From Paragonimus westermani (lineage: Eukaryota > Platyhelminthes > Trematoda > Plagiorchiida > Troglotrematidae), in assembly GCA_008508345.1 (NCBI GenBank), contig QNGE01001028.1, positions 135,438-199,437 of the forward strand: a stretch of 64,000 nucleotides of DNA. The letters run 5' to 3'. How positions within the stretch are numbered: position 1 is the first letter of the stretch; each line of letters opens with the position of its first letter. The notes under the pieces are model-generated. The model did not search any database. It was not told the DNA's origin and was given only the letters and a program-made list of their open reading frames with translations. This document shows, one piece after another, positions 46,587 to 59,639 of the stretch. Both the position numbers and the translations under genes were made by a program.

Positions 46587-49500
46587 TCATTTTAGACTAG
46601 TTATGTCTTGGCCACTACACCCATATAAACAACCATAGTAGTTTGTGAGCAGTGTATATGTTCAGTAATTACCTGAGGATGCTAAACGAAGCCTGCTCAG
46701 ATGATAAATACATGTAAACCACACGAGTTATTCCATCAAACATCAACACAACCGTTCATAGTAATGAAGGTACGAATTCTTTGTGAAACTGCATATCTTC
46801 TGATAAAACTTTGCAAATAGAAGTCTATCTATTAATGTGGGCAAAATCTAAGCTAATCAGAACAGCAGGACTGCGGCTTATGGTCAAGCTTTGGTTCGTA
46901 ACGTCGGATTTCAGTATCCTGGAATTAAAGTGTTGACACTAACTCTGAAATATCGTCTATAAATGCAAAACCATAAAAAATGGCCTACTGCAATAAAGAC
47001 AGGCAGGGTAAAAATGCCTAATCAAATAAGTCTGTGAATTGCAGTAAGATACATTTCAGACGTTGAGAAAGTTATGAGATACCAAGGGAAATGACTTGTA
47101 TAGACGGTGAGCAGAAGATGGAATGCAACCAAGTATATCACGCAATAGCCAGTACTCCACAGAGATCAATATATTGGCTTCAATTCCCTAAATGACTGAG
47201 TAGAAGGGAACGTAAGTGATTTCACGCATCTGGTCGAGAAGATCAGAACAACGATCGGAACGACACTGAACAATTTAAATTTACTAGGAAAACCATTTTT
47301 TGTACAGTACCAAGAGTACTAGCGTCGTCGATTGCTATTGGGCGACAAGCCTCTCATGTTTTGATTTTCCCGTTAGGTTCTACGTTCCACAAACTTGACG
47401 CACACAATTTTGTGGTTTCAATCCAACACGAATTCAAACAGCTTGCTTTAATCACCATGTCATATAAACAAATTCGGCACAGCAACTAAACATCATTTAG
47501 GATTGGTTGGCGTCGACCGACCGCAGCTTTGCTTACAGCAGCCTGTGCGTGACCTCTCATTGGCTGAACACTCCCATCAGAAAACCACTCCACTCTGTAA
47601 TTCACGGCTGAACTGATAGTTGGTTGACACAAACCAAACCTTGACGACACCCACTCCAACGGCTGTGACTTCGTTTGTCGCTAAACAAAGAAGGGAATTG
47701 AGAGCACGCGCAAAGCAGCCTTGAGAGTCAGCGGTATTAGTTGATATTTAAGTGTGAAGATACAAACGTAAAAATTGCTTCACAATATCCAGCGCAGCAT
47801 TATGATGAAAAATACATATTAATACTAATGAGGTTGGCTGCTGTATTTAGAGAGACATAACGTCAAAAACCTATATACAGTCTTCTCACTTTGCTAGCTT
47901 CAATGCCTACCTTTTCATTCCTTGCCTGCTTGCGTTAGATCTGCTTGAATGTAATTCTACGGTTACTCCGGAAGAGAAGGAAGGACGAAGTGCATTACCG
48001 TAGTTACGAACTAGTAATATTAGTAGGGTATGAAGCACATTTTCCTCTGTTTTTTTCATCGAATATGTTTTTTCAACATCAACTGGTTCTATTGTTGTTT
48101 GATTAGCACTTTGTTCTCTTTATCTGTTCTGTCGAATAGCTATTACCGAAGGCCAGTCACCATTGATAAACCAACTGTTATGCATAAGTACATGCCATTC
48201 AGTTGCCTATAGTACAAAATCAGTTTGACGGTTCCCATTAGTGCAATCGTTCTCAGGACCATACTTTATTTGAGGGGCTCAGTATACGATGCGGCTATAT
48301 ATGTATATATATATATATATGCTAAGCAACCTTTTACTCTAGCGAATATATTTACACATTTTTGCATAGTTGTATGTGGGCACACATCTTCGGACCCACA
48401 CTTTACATCTGTCTTTGTTTTCATGTGAACTTCCAACTCGATTGAGGCATCAGTCCGTACAGTAATGCTGTCTGGTGGGCATATGATGGGTCATAAAATC
48501 TAACAGTAAATATCTCCGTTGCACGGCCTACTTGAATTGCTGTCCCAATATTAGTCGGTAAATTGAGTAAACGAAGCTTTAGTCGGTCCTAAAACCTTGG
48601 CTACTTGTGAGGTTTGCTGTTTGTTGTACCGCCTTAAGTAATCAAATCATCATGGCTTACGGCAGCATTCAAATGCAGAACGTTGCGAATCACTCTGAGG
48701 ATGTAAATTCTACAAACTGTTGTCTATAAAACAGTTGACTGAATCCGTTTCATTCCGTTCTCAGTGTTTTAAAACTCACATGAATATGCTGCTGGCAGTG
48801 AGTCTTGACAATACACTTGGTAATCAGAACCAGAGAATATCGAAGCACTGACGTTTATTCACATGCCCCTGTTCCAGCAGCTGTTGAAGTTAATTAGGCG
48901 TTCATCACTCAACGATCACCCTTTGTTGTCATCTCTTTCGCATCCGTAATTAACTCCCCGTTCCTCCAAAATGACGGTTTGGCACACTGACACTACATGG
49001 TCATAACTGACCAGGCAAGAGTGTAATTCTGTCCAGTTTCTTCTGTTTGTCCCGATAATCAACTGTATGACAACACAAGCGACAAAAATGGGCTTCGCCG
49101 CAGACTGTTGACAAATTCTTCTGGTAATCCGAATTCCCGAATAATTGTCATCCAATTATGACAAAAGCAAGGCAGCATTAAGCTGGTAAACATTGGCAAA
49201 TCCTGAAAACTCGTTAATAACAAATAGCAATAAACAAGAATGTATATTCACCGCCCACATAACTCTTGTAGTTACATGTACAATGATTGCTGAAGAATGC
49301 GGACATGGCATGCATCTCCACGAATAAAGAGAGAATGAAGTATCAGTTATTTTTAGTTGTCACGATGGATCTTAGATTACATGGTAACTTCAGAAAACAT
49401 CTGACTGGTTTGAAATTCACAAAAGTCAAACAAATGTGTGCCCTCTGATTTTTTTTACCAAAATAAACTTCCGAGTGTCAGAAAATTTTGCAAGCAATCA

Positions 49501-50110
49501 TAAGTTTGTTCCGGTGGTATCGTTTCAATCCTGACGCGACAGCAGATTGTTGAACGAAACAACAATTTTACAAGTCACCATTATGATTCACCTACAAACA
49601 TTCCTCAGTTAACTCTTCGGTCAGTCTGTATGACTGACTTCATTTCTGTTCACGTGTTCACATGTTTCCGATCCACTGTCTCTGACGATTCGAATTCAAC
49701 AGTGACCCATGTCACTATATACTTGACTCATCACCTGTTGGTTTCCGCTTCGTTCACTTGCCCGTGTCCAGCAGGCATTAAATAGCATCAACTTTGCAAC
49801 TAGTTCAACCGACCTGATAATTCTATCGATCACAACAGAAACGTTACCCATATATCAAACTGCCGATTAGCAACATGTTTTCGAAATTAAAGATGTGTAC
49901 CGGTAGTAAATGCACTTCAGCTGACAGACATTCTTGCATTGTTGTAGCCTGTGAGTTTAATACTACAAGGCTGATATTCCGCCAAACCTGCTTAAGTGCG
50001 TTACTCGGTTCATCTTTACGATGTGATCGTTCAATTTGCTATACCTTTCCTTTACTGATGCTTCATGGGGTCTCTAACTAGAACAGGTATAGTTGTTTTG
50101 CTGGCTAATC
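46587..50110. other. No supported gene; (TA)n at 48297-48320
   Basis: Contains a (TA)n microsatellite (48297-48320). A G+C-richer block at about 47505-47690 has no recognised repeat partner. ORF 49875-50081 (MFSKLKMCTGSKCTSADRHS) has seven cysteines but no signal peptide and no splice support. Confidence 0.45.
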
Positions 50111-50300
50111 TGTAACATGCAGGCCAGCCGACTCTACTCTGGATGCCCGTGACTTCGCAGACCAACCTCCGGGCAACGTGGACGCACCAGGGGACAAGGC
50201 TCTTCCGAAGTAGGGGTTCGAACAACAGTTCTGAACAGAAAGACAATACAAACAGACATGAGCCGAAGGCCCAGTAAGCCATGCACACGACTTACACAAG
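50111..50300 (-). repeat. SINE family B, copy 2
   Basis: 190 bp, the better-kept copy. On the minus strand TGGCTTACTGGG (50281-50270) matches the Pol III A box with one mismatch, and GTTCGAACCCC (50223-50213) matches the B box. They are 46 bp apart, compatible with a tRNA-derived promoter. Alignment with 36436-36623 runs the full length. Minus ORFs starting MCMAYWAFG are readings of this element. Confidence 0.78.
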
Positions 50301-50403
50301 TTGTCACAATCATTTTGTATAGATGAATTCTTTCGACTCCTTGATCACTTGTCTTTTGGACATGCGTTGGAATTCACAGGGAACCGTCTAGTTGTTGTTT
50401 CAG

Positions 50404-50443
50404 CTCATTTCGGAGGCCTGAATACTTGTTTACGCTCATTGTT
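50404..50443 (+). CDS. Candidate 40-bp internal exon
   Basis: Acceptor TAGTTGTTGTTTCAG and donor GTAAGT are both near-perfect. Two frames are open (SFRRPEYLFTLIV or HFGGLNTCLRSL). The next strong acceptor (TCCTCTGTCATTCCAG at 50926) would continue the first frame as LTLVFP and a stop. Coding potential of so short an exon cannot be judged by eye. Confidence 0.3.
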
Positions 50444-52710
50444 GTAAGTTTATCAGTTGCAAGTTCTGTGCTGTAAAAGATGCACTGTGTTTGGACTGAT
50501 TAAGGTCACCCTAATATAACGTTAGTTCGTTTCGTCGGGTAAAATTCGAAAAATGCGCTATACATATTCTTTCTGCAAGGAATACTACACATTCAATGTA
50601 GATCAGATACTGAGTCATGCTACCCGAGTATGGAGATGAGAAAACAAACCAAAACATTTTTGTTGAAAAATCCCCGTGTGCTGTCAAGATGACTTCAATC
50701 TAATGGTTATCTTAATTATAACGCAATCCAATAGTCTGGCCCTCTTAATGACAAGTTCCTGAGTAGAATATGGCGAACGATCGTTTCTGTGTACAGAAAT
50801 GGCTGAATCTGTAGAATAGTCATTGAACGACAAACTGACTTGTGACAGTGAATGTCAGTGTCACATGAGGACGCTCTACTGTACCAGTCCAATCTAACTG
50901 TCTTATGTCGTCCTCTGTCATTCCAGCTGACACTTGTCTTCCCGTGATCGGAACTCTACGTGTATAACTTTTGGCACACGCGATGGGAGCTGAACGATGT
51001 TTAGGAACAAAGTTGGAATTAAAAGCTGGCGATTTTTAGACAGAGTATGATACGTTCAGTTTGGTGATAACGCATAACTTCAGCACTGTAGTAGTTTAAG
51101 ACCAACAAAGCGGCGTTGTTTTATTCTGACTGAAAAAAAACTGATTACTGTATATGTTCGTTCTGTCTTTTATTCACTTATGTGACCCATTTCTTACTGG
51201 TTCCAGTGTAGTGCGTTTGTAGTGAAGTTTGTTTCAGAAAAACTATTCGCTTTGAGATTCATTGAGTTCATCAAGTGAAACTAGTCTTACTGTGACTGAA
51301 ACAAGCAACTATTGTGTAACGAACCGATTCCTTATTCACTTGCTTAACGTTCCTGTGACCATTGGTTGCGACAGGGTGTTCGGTCGATTTATTGCGCTAT
51401 ACATTGACATCTCAAGTCAGTGTGCTCCAAAATGTGTGTGCAATGTAACCTTGCATTCTGCTTTGCTCAAACAGCTCTCAGAGTTCAGAAATAGGACGAT
51501 GCTGCACTTGCTAGAACAATCACCAATCTATGAAGTTCCATGCATTTGACTTATTCTGAGTATGAGATAATATCAACCCTGTCCTGGATGAGTAAATGAA
51601 CGCGTTGTATTATATTAAAATAGAGTGATATATGGCCAGAACTGAATATTTGCAGATGGAAGAAAAATTACTCACCAAATCTTTAGTGTTCGGCTTAATA
51701 GCTATGCACTGAGGATGTCCAAATATGTGAAAAGACTTTCACGCATGCACATATTACAAGTTATATTTGTTCTGGTTTTTTGAAAATCCAGCCAATAAGT
51801 TCTCACCCCGAGGTTAGTTTCTTCTGACGACAGTGCATCTGGTGAGTAGTGCCAATGTACGAAAGTGAAATCTTGTGAATGCGCAAAAACACCTATCACA
51901 GCAGAGGTCTTTAGCGACACTGTGTTGGATTTATTGTGTCCAGTAATGTAGGACAGTATTAGATGACTTAAAACATGAAATTCCTACACAAACGGCCCCG
52001 TTAATCGCTTAGCCTTCGTAGGGAACCTCGAACAGAACCCGTTTGCAACAGTCAATTCTCGGCAGTTCTTAAGTTAGATCACTTGCTGATTTGTCCCAAA
52101 CCAAGATTGAAGCCAACGTACGTCGCGGTAGTAGCTCCATAAAAAGTTTCACCGAGTACACCGAATGGAAACCTAGTGACTTGCTGATAAACAGTTTGGC
52201 AGGTGTGATATATCCGGACTTTGGCTGAATTCAAACCAGCAACAGAAACAGGATAAGCAGACGCTTCGAGGCCGCGCTGGAAGACCCGAACTTCCGTGAA
52301 CGGACCTAGTCACAAAACGCAACCCTACTCACGTCAGCTGGTCTCATAAACACGATTACACGTCACCATATTTCGTCGTTTCATCAAAGCGACTTATGAT
52401 GTTAGGATTACTATGAACGGATTAATCTGAGTGAATTGGTTGGAATGAGTTGGATGATCACCATTAAACTCTTATCAGTTAATTCATTCAGCGCATGTCA
52501 AACGTAAAGCAGTGGATTGTTCAGGAGTAAAATCTTAAATCAAAATGCTAACTATTTGTGTTATCAATGATATCCCGTCCACTGCGACGATGGAAACAGA
52601 ACTTATCGACTTTTTCTCTGTTGCCTGGCCGAGGCGAAGAAAATCTGTTCAGTTGCAAGCAAACTTTGTTCGGGGACTTGATTGACAAGAAAGAAAAATG
52701 CATTTTGCAG
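50444..52710. other. No supported gene, 50.4-52.7 kb
   Basis: ORF 51262-51549 (95 codons from TTG, with APKCVCNVTLHSALLKQL) and ORF 51702-51920 minus have no recognisable family. The first follows an acceptor-like GGTTCCAG at about 51207 in another frame. Confidence 0.35.
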
Positions 52711-52958
52711 GACTAATTTTTTCTCGGAAAGCCTACAGATTAATACAGAACTATTTCGAACCCACACCAAAATGTGATTGCTTTTACTTTGAGCCTTTCT
52801 GTCACACTAGGAAAAGGACCAACTCTTCAATTTGTAGGGTAACCTGCAGTATGCAAAACCATATCCCGCATTCAGAATGCATGAATATAGTTCAAGGGAA
52901 TTGCTACCGAATGTATCAGTATGACAAGTGTATCGTATTTGAACACAACGATCTCTAG
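52711..52958 (+). CDS. Candidate Cys-rich terminal exon
   Basis: A TGCATTTTGCAG acceptor precedes 82 codons ending in TAG. The peptide has nine cysteines, eight of them between PKCDCFYFEPFC and YDKCIVFEH, with spacing C-x-C-x6-C-x10-C-x3-C, then three more. Such density suggests an extracellular, disulfide-bonded domain. The spacing does not match Kunitz, EGF, Ly6 or WAP patterns that I can recall. The ATG at 52698 lies within the acceptor and is probably not a start. A signal-peptide exon upstream was not found. Confidence 0.4.
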
Positions 52959-53348
52959 TTATCAGAGATGAAAATAGAATATTAGTTTTTACACGGGTAC
53001 GCGATAAATGTGTATAATACTATAAAGTTCCTTTCATTAGCTGAAAACTTACTGACGGAAAACCCCATGAAATAGGTTGTTTCGGGTGATAGCTGTTCTT
53101 CTTGAGCTACGCAAATTCTAAACATTGAACTCAAAGTGTCAGAATAACGTGTCTACGAGTACACGTAACTGTGAACTACTCAACTCAAGGCTCCCATTCC
53201 TCATATTGCTTCATCAAGTGTACCCCAACCACGCATAATTGACTAATAATTCTTTTGTAATTTCGCATTGCCATATAAATATGGAACTACTACACTGTCC
53301 TGTATAAAACGGTACCCAAGATTACTCATTAAGTGTGACAATAATTTG
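52959..53348. other. No supported gene
   Basis: AT-rich sequence between the Cys-rich exon and the SINE. No polyadenylation signal AATAAA was found. Confidence 0.4.
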
Positions 53349-53550
53349 GTGGCACCTAAGGTAGGGTCATTGGTCAACAATGTTGCCTCATGAAAATGTG
53401 GCCGGAGTTGTCCCTTCGGCGGTGACAGCAATACGCACTAATGACGAGCTCTAATGACAGGAAGACTTGAGTCTAACGCCTCTTTTTGCAAATGAGCAAA
53501 CTGAAATGTCTCTGGGAAGGTAAAAACTGCGGCAATGTATGAGTGACGTT
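53349..53550 (+). repeat. SINE family A, copy 5
   Basis: Opposite in orientation to the other four. The head GTGGCACCTAAGG resembles an A box. TTGCCTCATGAAAATGTGGC aligns with TTGCTTCATGATGGTGTGGC in copy 1. Then follow ATACGCACTAATGACGAGCT and AAGACTTGAGTCTAACGCCT, as in the reverse complement of copy 3. The minus ORFs 53243-53431 and 53438-53635 overlap this repeat and are not genes. Confidence 0.68.
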
Positions 53551-53823
53551 CAGTGCACTCAAAAAGCCAACGAAGATTACTTGCCTTCTGTGCTTTCTCA
53601 ACGGGCCAAAAGCAAAACAATAAATGTGAGTACACTGACCAGTGTGAGCAAAAAGGTCGGTCGGTACATGTTTTTGACTATATGGTTGCTAGCAGCTACA
53701 CAATCATTTTCCTCAATCACGAACTTTATTGGTTGTAAACCAACGGAGATTACGTGCCCCCAAGAATCACTTTTGAGAGCAGAGATCCTGGCTGTGAATT
53801 CGGATACTAGTGTGAAATCTCAC

Positions 53824-54044
53824 CTTTTCTGACCGATTGGAAAGATAGTTTTCTCACTCACAGAGTGGATGGAGTCGGTCCAATGAACAACAGTCACACT
53901 TGAAACCGTCTCAGACACACCACTGTTCAAACACGCAGAATGATTTTCACACAGTCCATTAGACAGTCGCCCTACAGTACGACTGGTGTTGATGCTGGAC
54001 AGCAGCAAACAAATGAGTAAACAGAATAGCTGGATGCAGAACAT
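53824..54044 (-). CDS. Candidate first exon with signal peptide
   Basis: On the minus strand ATG at 54044 opens MFCIQLFCLLICLLLSSINT, a typical signal peptide, followed by GLCENHSACLNSGVSETVSS and a tail ending KTIFPIGQK. The exon ends after 73 codons plus two bases at a consensus donor, AAAAG|GTGAGA. A secreted protein is likely if the exon is real. Two cysteines flank an N-glycosylation sequon (NHS). The next exon on the minus strand was not found, since the following segment is SINE copy 5. A plus-strand ORF (53539-53832) overlaps the far end. Confidence 0.43.
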
Positions 54045-54311
54045 GGGAATTTACCTTTGAGTTGTGACAACAACAGGTGTTGCGCGAAAACAGACGCACT
54101 ACTGAACGGTAAGATAGGCTGTTTCGGCTGCCTTTTTTGAGTAATTTTGTGATGACTGACCAAATAATCCCTCTTGAGAGGGCGACTAATGAATGCTAAT
54201 TTTCTGATCACTAAAAGCAATTAATCATTAGGCGTGGATAAGCGGGAAACCGGATGATATTGAAGCTTTTGGTGCAGAAGGGAACTCTGCCGAATAGTAA
54301 AAGCAGTCTTT

Positions 54312-54320
54312 TATATAAAT
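54312..54320 (+). promoter_or_regulatory. TATA-box-like element
   Basis: TATATAAATGCGCGC has a G/C-rich flank typical of a true TATA box. It points away from the minus-strand signal-peptide exon. The first ATG downstream (about 54371) gives only a four-codon ORF. Confidence 0.27.
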
Positions 54321-57254
54321 GCGCGCTGCCAAGAAAAAGCGTTTGCTCGTTCACTGCAGCCGTCTGACGAATGGAGCTTCTCTAAACTGTAGTCGACGGT
54401 GGCGTTTCTCAGGGAGTATTCTCTAACAGTTTATAATATGGTGACTTCTAATAAGCACGCAATAATATTACATACAAACTTTCCATAACCAATTTTACCG
54501 GATAATTTATCGGCCAGTGGTCATCAGGATGTTGCGTTCAAGGTTACCATGCACGGCATAATGGTTACGGTTTGGATACACTCTCGTGTTCTTAATCTAG
54601 AAGCTCTATTGAACCCTCACATGCTAACTAGATTCTGGAAGCTGGTACGAGCGTTTTTCTCGGCTTTCAAAAAAGGTCATTCTTGAATGATCTTTGACGA
54701 TGTATGGAAGATAATGGACCATTTGTTGAACTACCACAGTTCAAAATCCTCCTTTCGAAATATTAGTTGTTACTCACAGCGTGAGTTCCTTTTAAATAAA
54801 TAATATATAAATAACACTCCCATCTTGAGGTAAAGTGTGAAGAAAGCGAAAACTACGTTTCGTTTTTTGTAACTCCGTATGATCTTTCAGCCCTGGATTC
54901 GGATGAAATGATCTGCGTTACCTTACTCAGTCAATCAGACCGAAGCCTTGCGAACAAGCATCCGTATGTTATCTGAACCATTTTTTCGTATTTGCTTTCA
55001 TGTGTTCTCTGCAACTCGATTCCTTCTAATATTTCATATATATATGTGATTATTTCGTTTGATTCCTTGTTTTGTCAGCCATTTATGACAATCCTTTCGT
55101 GTTATACGTTTAGGGCCTCTGTTGCCCATATTTTCCTCGTTAATCCAATAAACGGTGTTGCCGCATCTCTTTCTCTCGGTTTTGAGCCGAACGACTGGGC
55201 CAACAATCGAAAGAAACGTACTAATAAAACCAGACCTTGCCCATTCTGCGTTGACAGCAAAATTGTTTCGAGCATTTACGCCTAGTCCTCTAGTATACAC
55301 GATATGGCAATGATAGTCCAAAGTTTATTTTCTCCAACGTTCTAATATGTGTTGCAAGTTTGGAAATCTTGAGCCTCTGTCCTCGGTGTGCATTACTGAC
55401 TGCTGTTTTCTAACCGATTTACCAACAACTGGAACTGTGTTTTGCAGAAAACCACCCGTGGAGTGCAAAATACAACTGCAATTCACTACCCTATGATTAG
55501 TTACTTATGAATGCTTAACATAAGAACAGCAACTTTCACTTGATACTCGATGCATTCCGTGAGATCGATGTTGCATCTTAATATTGTGCCCGGCTAACTG
55601 CTGCCCATTTGAAAACAAAAGCACAAACCGTGCATATCCCGACAGTGGCGACCGTCAGCCTTAAACGAGTTTAATGTTCACTGACCCAGCTGAAATCACT
55701 AGAAGTCACAGTCCACACAGATTTCTCGGGTGAACAAACCCAAGCACACGCTCACCAATCGCCCTAGTGCAACAGTCCTTGATTACACATACTGACCAAC
55801 CCACACACCACCCAACATTGACTACCGTAACGTCAATAATAAGAGTATTAGTAATCATAACAATAATGATAGCGATAAGGAGAATGCAGGCATTGGATGT
55901 TTGCTTGTTCCAGTAACACTGTTGTTCCTGATAGCAAATCCCCGCGATAATTTAATAAAGTGCCCTCTACTTTGGAGAGAGAGCATTTCTCGCCTCTGCA
56001 AGCGCAAACTTCTTCACAGCTGTCCATTATAAGTGAACACATTGTAAGGTGATACCAACAGGCCGATCTCTTTTGATTGAAAGCATAGGGAATTTCTGAG
56101 TCCAAAAGAATATAACAAATTCTATTGCCTCAAATGTTTGTTTGATGGAATTTACCATTTTTGCCTTTTTCGGGACATGCTGTAATCATTCTCAAAATGC
56201 GTTTCCGTGAAAAACTTTTTCTCATAATAACCATTCGTTTAGTCGGCGATTTCTGTTATCTGGGCCATTATGTGTTAGTGCTGATGTGGTGAGATCTAAC
56301 TACTCATCTTGGCTGTCCTGTGCACAGAATCGTCTAGTTTATAGGGACGACGTAGTGAGCGTTTAGGTTTCACGGATAAGAAACAATTAAATCTCAGCCA
56401 TCGACCAAAACTAATCCATTTTTCATGGGCACCCGTTTGAATACAACAGGAGGACTTATGGTATGTCTTGAAGGAGCAAGCAATTATTAGTCTCGAAACG
56501 TATACATTGAAAATTGGTCGCTTAAAACACAAACGATGAGGGTCTTTCGCCAGAGCTAGTACAAAGCTTTTCGGCAAAAGAACGAAAACAGATCGATTTT
56601 TCGTATTTCAAATTGCCGCTATGAGCACCGATGCAACCAATGACGATACGCTTTGTTCTAGACCTGGCACTACATACGTATATATATGCATAAATATTTA
56701 TAGACCGGTAACCAAGGGTTCACATTTCCATTAGGGTGGCATCAACTAAGCAGCTCTTTTACGGAAATCTTATGCAGTTTTAGTTAGTTGTCTTCTGACC
56801 TATAATTTACGTTCAAGCTTGAAGTCTGTCGTTTAAATACGATGTAACTGGCACGTTTGCCTTATCTGTGTGTCTTCTTTGGTCCCGTATAGCTCATAGG
56901 GATGGGTGTGTGCATAATGTCAGTCTTAGCTATTACGTTCGACTATGGCCATTGCATAAACTGACCTAGAAATGCGATATAAAACATTATTCACCTGGGA
57001 TGTGTTTTGTTTCCTCAATTGCTGTGAATTGACTGACAGCACATTTCACACCCCTTGCAGTCTGAAATGTAACATGTTCATGAATATAAGGGCTTTAGTT
57101 GTAGCTGACACAAAACGAGAATGGAACCGAAAGTCCCTTGAAATGTTTACGTTGGCCTGAAAGATAATACTTTTTTGACGGTTCTGACAAACCACTTGGG
57201 CACGAATCCAGCAAAGGAGGAGAGTAAAACCACTGTCTGTTCCATAGACCAGGG
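54321..57254. other. No supported gene, 54.3-57.25 kb
   Basis: Several ORFs on both strands without motifs (54992-55285, 55034-55321 minus, 55848-56105 minus, 56296-56577 minus). 55690-55830 is strikingly C-rich and G-poor on the plus strand (CCAACCCACACACCACCCAA-type sequence). Confidence 0.4.
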
Positions 57255-57265
57255 TATATAAAAAG
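57255..57265 (+). promoter_or_regulatory. Strong TATA-box match
   Basis: GGGTATATAAAAAGCAAAT is a very strong TATA consensus. No ORF with support starts within 300 bp. Confidence 0.3.
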
Positions 57266-59639
57266 CAAATAGAAAACAGCTCAAACGCTTCCGATCACTG
57301 GGAGCTAACTGTCAATCATTGATTGTGCGGTAGATTGAAAAACACAAGACACTGAGGTTAAATTTGAACTGTAAGGTTTATGTAAGCGAATGAATGATGA
57401 TGTAGACTGCGGAGAAAGTCGGACCTACCGCATTACGAAGAAGGATGTCATGTGTACATTGAATTGCTACCCAAACAGTTGTTCCTCCTAATCGCTTATC
57501 AGTTTGTTGCTCAAATTTTCCAAATGTGTTTGCAGTTTTATCCGTCACGGGTTATCGAATTTAACCGGTCCAAATTGAATGGCACTTTTAGTTAATGCCA
57601 GCATTTCATATGTCAGATTTCAACCGAACTGAAAAGCCTTCATAGTCAGGTTTAGCAGAATGGTTACTAATTGCTCCCTAAAAGCTATTTGGTTGGTTTG
57701 GTTTTATTTGCAAACGTTTGTGGTTGTGCATTTTAACATGACGGTTTGTTTCAGATGCCCATTAGGGGTGTTCTTCTTATATGTCTATATAGTGGGTCTC
57801 AACCTTTTCGTTATGAGTTTTCTGACGTAATGTCTCTTGTTGAGAAAGCCGCCATAACCTGAAAGAGTCTGTCAACATGGACAAAAGGTTTAAATATAGC
57901 AGCAAAAACTGTTTTCAAATCAATCATTTTTTTAAAACTTAGAAGGGTAAACCCACTGCTGAATGTGTCGCTGGTGTCCCAATTCAGAAGATTTCAATTT
58001 TTGCATAAATATTATTCATGATCACTAAACAAAGTGTACATGGATACATATGACGCTCAACACCAATGTGTGCACAATGGAGACTACGTGGACTGCGTAG
58101 ACGATGGGCGTATGAGTCAGCCTCTTCATGCGTTTTTTATGTTCGTTTTTCATTTTGTCATACGTACTATTCCATTGTGGTATGCATAGTTCGGGTGTTT
58201 AGTGTGCTTGAAGTGAAAGAGTGGGTTCTGTTATTAGAAAGACTCCATCGATTAAACACGTTCTGCTTTTACTAGAGTTAAAGTTTAAACAATGGAAATT
58301 GATCATGCAACATGTATCCGGATTCTAAGGCCACCGGATGGTTTATTGAAGTCAACGCACTTTTAGTGGCACGGTCCTGGAAATTTCCACTCGAAAACCG
58401 AAAGCGATAGTTGTTAGTGAACATAATGTTCTCTCACAAAACACTGCAGTTCACTCACATGACAAAGTAGGTTAAGAAAAACCTCCAGAAATTTCTGACC
58501 ACCATGGAGGCAGCTTCCTGATTAACATTGTGGTTAAAAGGTTCAGTGTGAATTTCGTTCATAGCGTCAACTAACGGGTTTAGAAAATCACGTGATTAAA
58601 AGATGCGTTTTGTTATTTTCTCAATAGGGAGGGGCTTTCGGTCATTACAACAGATGTGCTTGGGTTATGGACTCTGAATAGTCAACGTCTGAATGGTTGC
58701 TCGACGATCCGAAGCCCTTGTTCTTTATTGTTTTGCTAACCAATGTCTTCTGTGTTCCAATTCTACGATCAAATTATGAGTATAAAATATCGTGTGAAAA
58801 TCAGTTAACTTCCAGATGTTTAAGATAAGAGACCTGGTTTGAGAATCAATTTCTTACGCTTTTCGATGTATCGTTACCGGAGATTTCCAGCATGTTTTGT
58901 TACCATAAAATGAAAAGAAGAAAACGGACGTCTTCACCATGTTCAATCTTATAACTCCAGAGCATTGAAGGATCATAAAATGTATACCATACAGAGAGCT
59001 CAGTCATGTGATGGCTGACAACAAATGTAAGAGTAGCAATAAACCACTTGAAAAATATTGGAAGAAACGTATTTTTCAAGTTTTCTAATTAACATGGGAT
59101 CAGCTCTGGAATGGTATCAGCCACATGCTGAGGTTTGTGTATGTCGTAAACATGCGGGTACACAACTTCGCTTAATTAAGGCTACTATAGGGACAGTCCT
59201 AAATGACCCGCTTATATCGTACAGAGTACTGTTGTTTAATCAATACCCCATTTTCTTCGCACAACAAAATTGCACTGCTCCAAACTCAGCGAACAGCCTT
59301 GGGCACACACAGACGACTGATATTACTCATAGGATTAACAGATAATGACTATATAATACTTGATATGAGTACTTTGTGCTTACTTTTTATCGGGTTATAT
59401 TTTTCCGACTTACGTAATCTTTGTTTCACGTCTGAGGTTGTGGCAATAACACAGGATATGTGTTGAATGATACGCATAGTAGACAGATTCGATCAAGTTC
59501 GACAGACTACGGCTAATATCTCCATCGTTACCCTCACCTTCTTTTGACAGAAAAAACGGCTTTATCATCGCTGTGTGAGAAAGTTCGTATTACATACTGA
59601 GGCGCCACTTTTACGGAGGAATCTCTGGGGTATCCATTT
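57266..59639. other. No supported gene, 57.3-59.6 kb
   Basis: Only small ORFs (58066-58275; 59058-59345 and 59203-59466 overlapping in different frames). None carries a motif. Confidence 0.4.

Noticed and set aside
50052..50299. Two minus ORFs starting with MCMAYWAFG or MCKSCAW
   Set aside because: Readings of SINE family B copy 2.
53243..53635. Two minus ORFs, one followed by splice-like sites
   Set aside because: They lie on SINE family A copy 5 and its edge.
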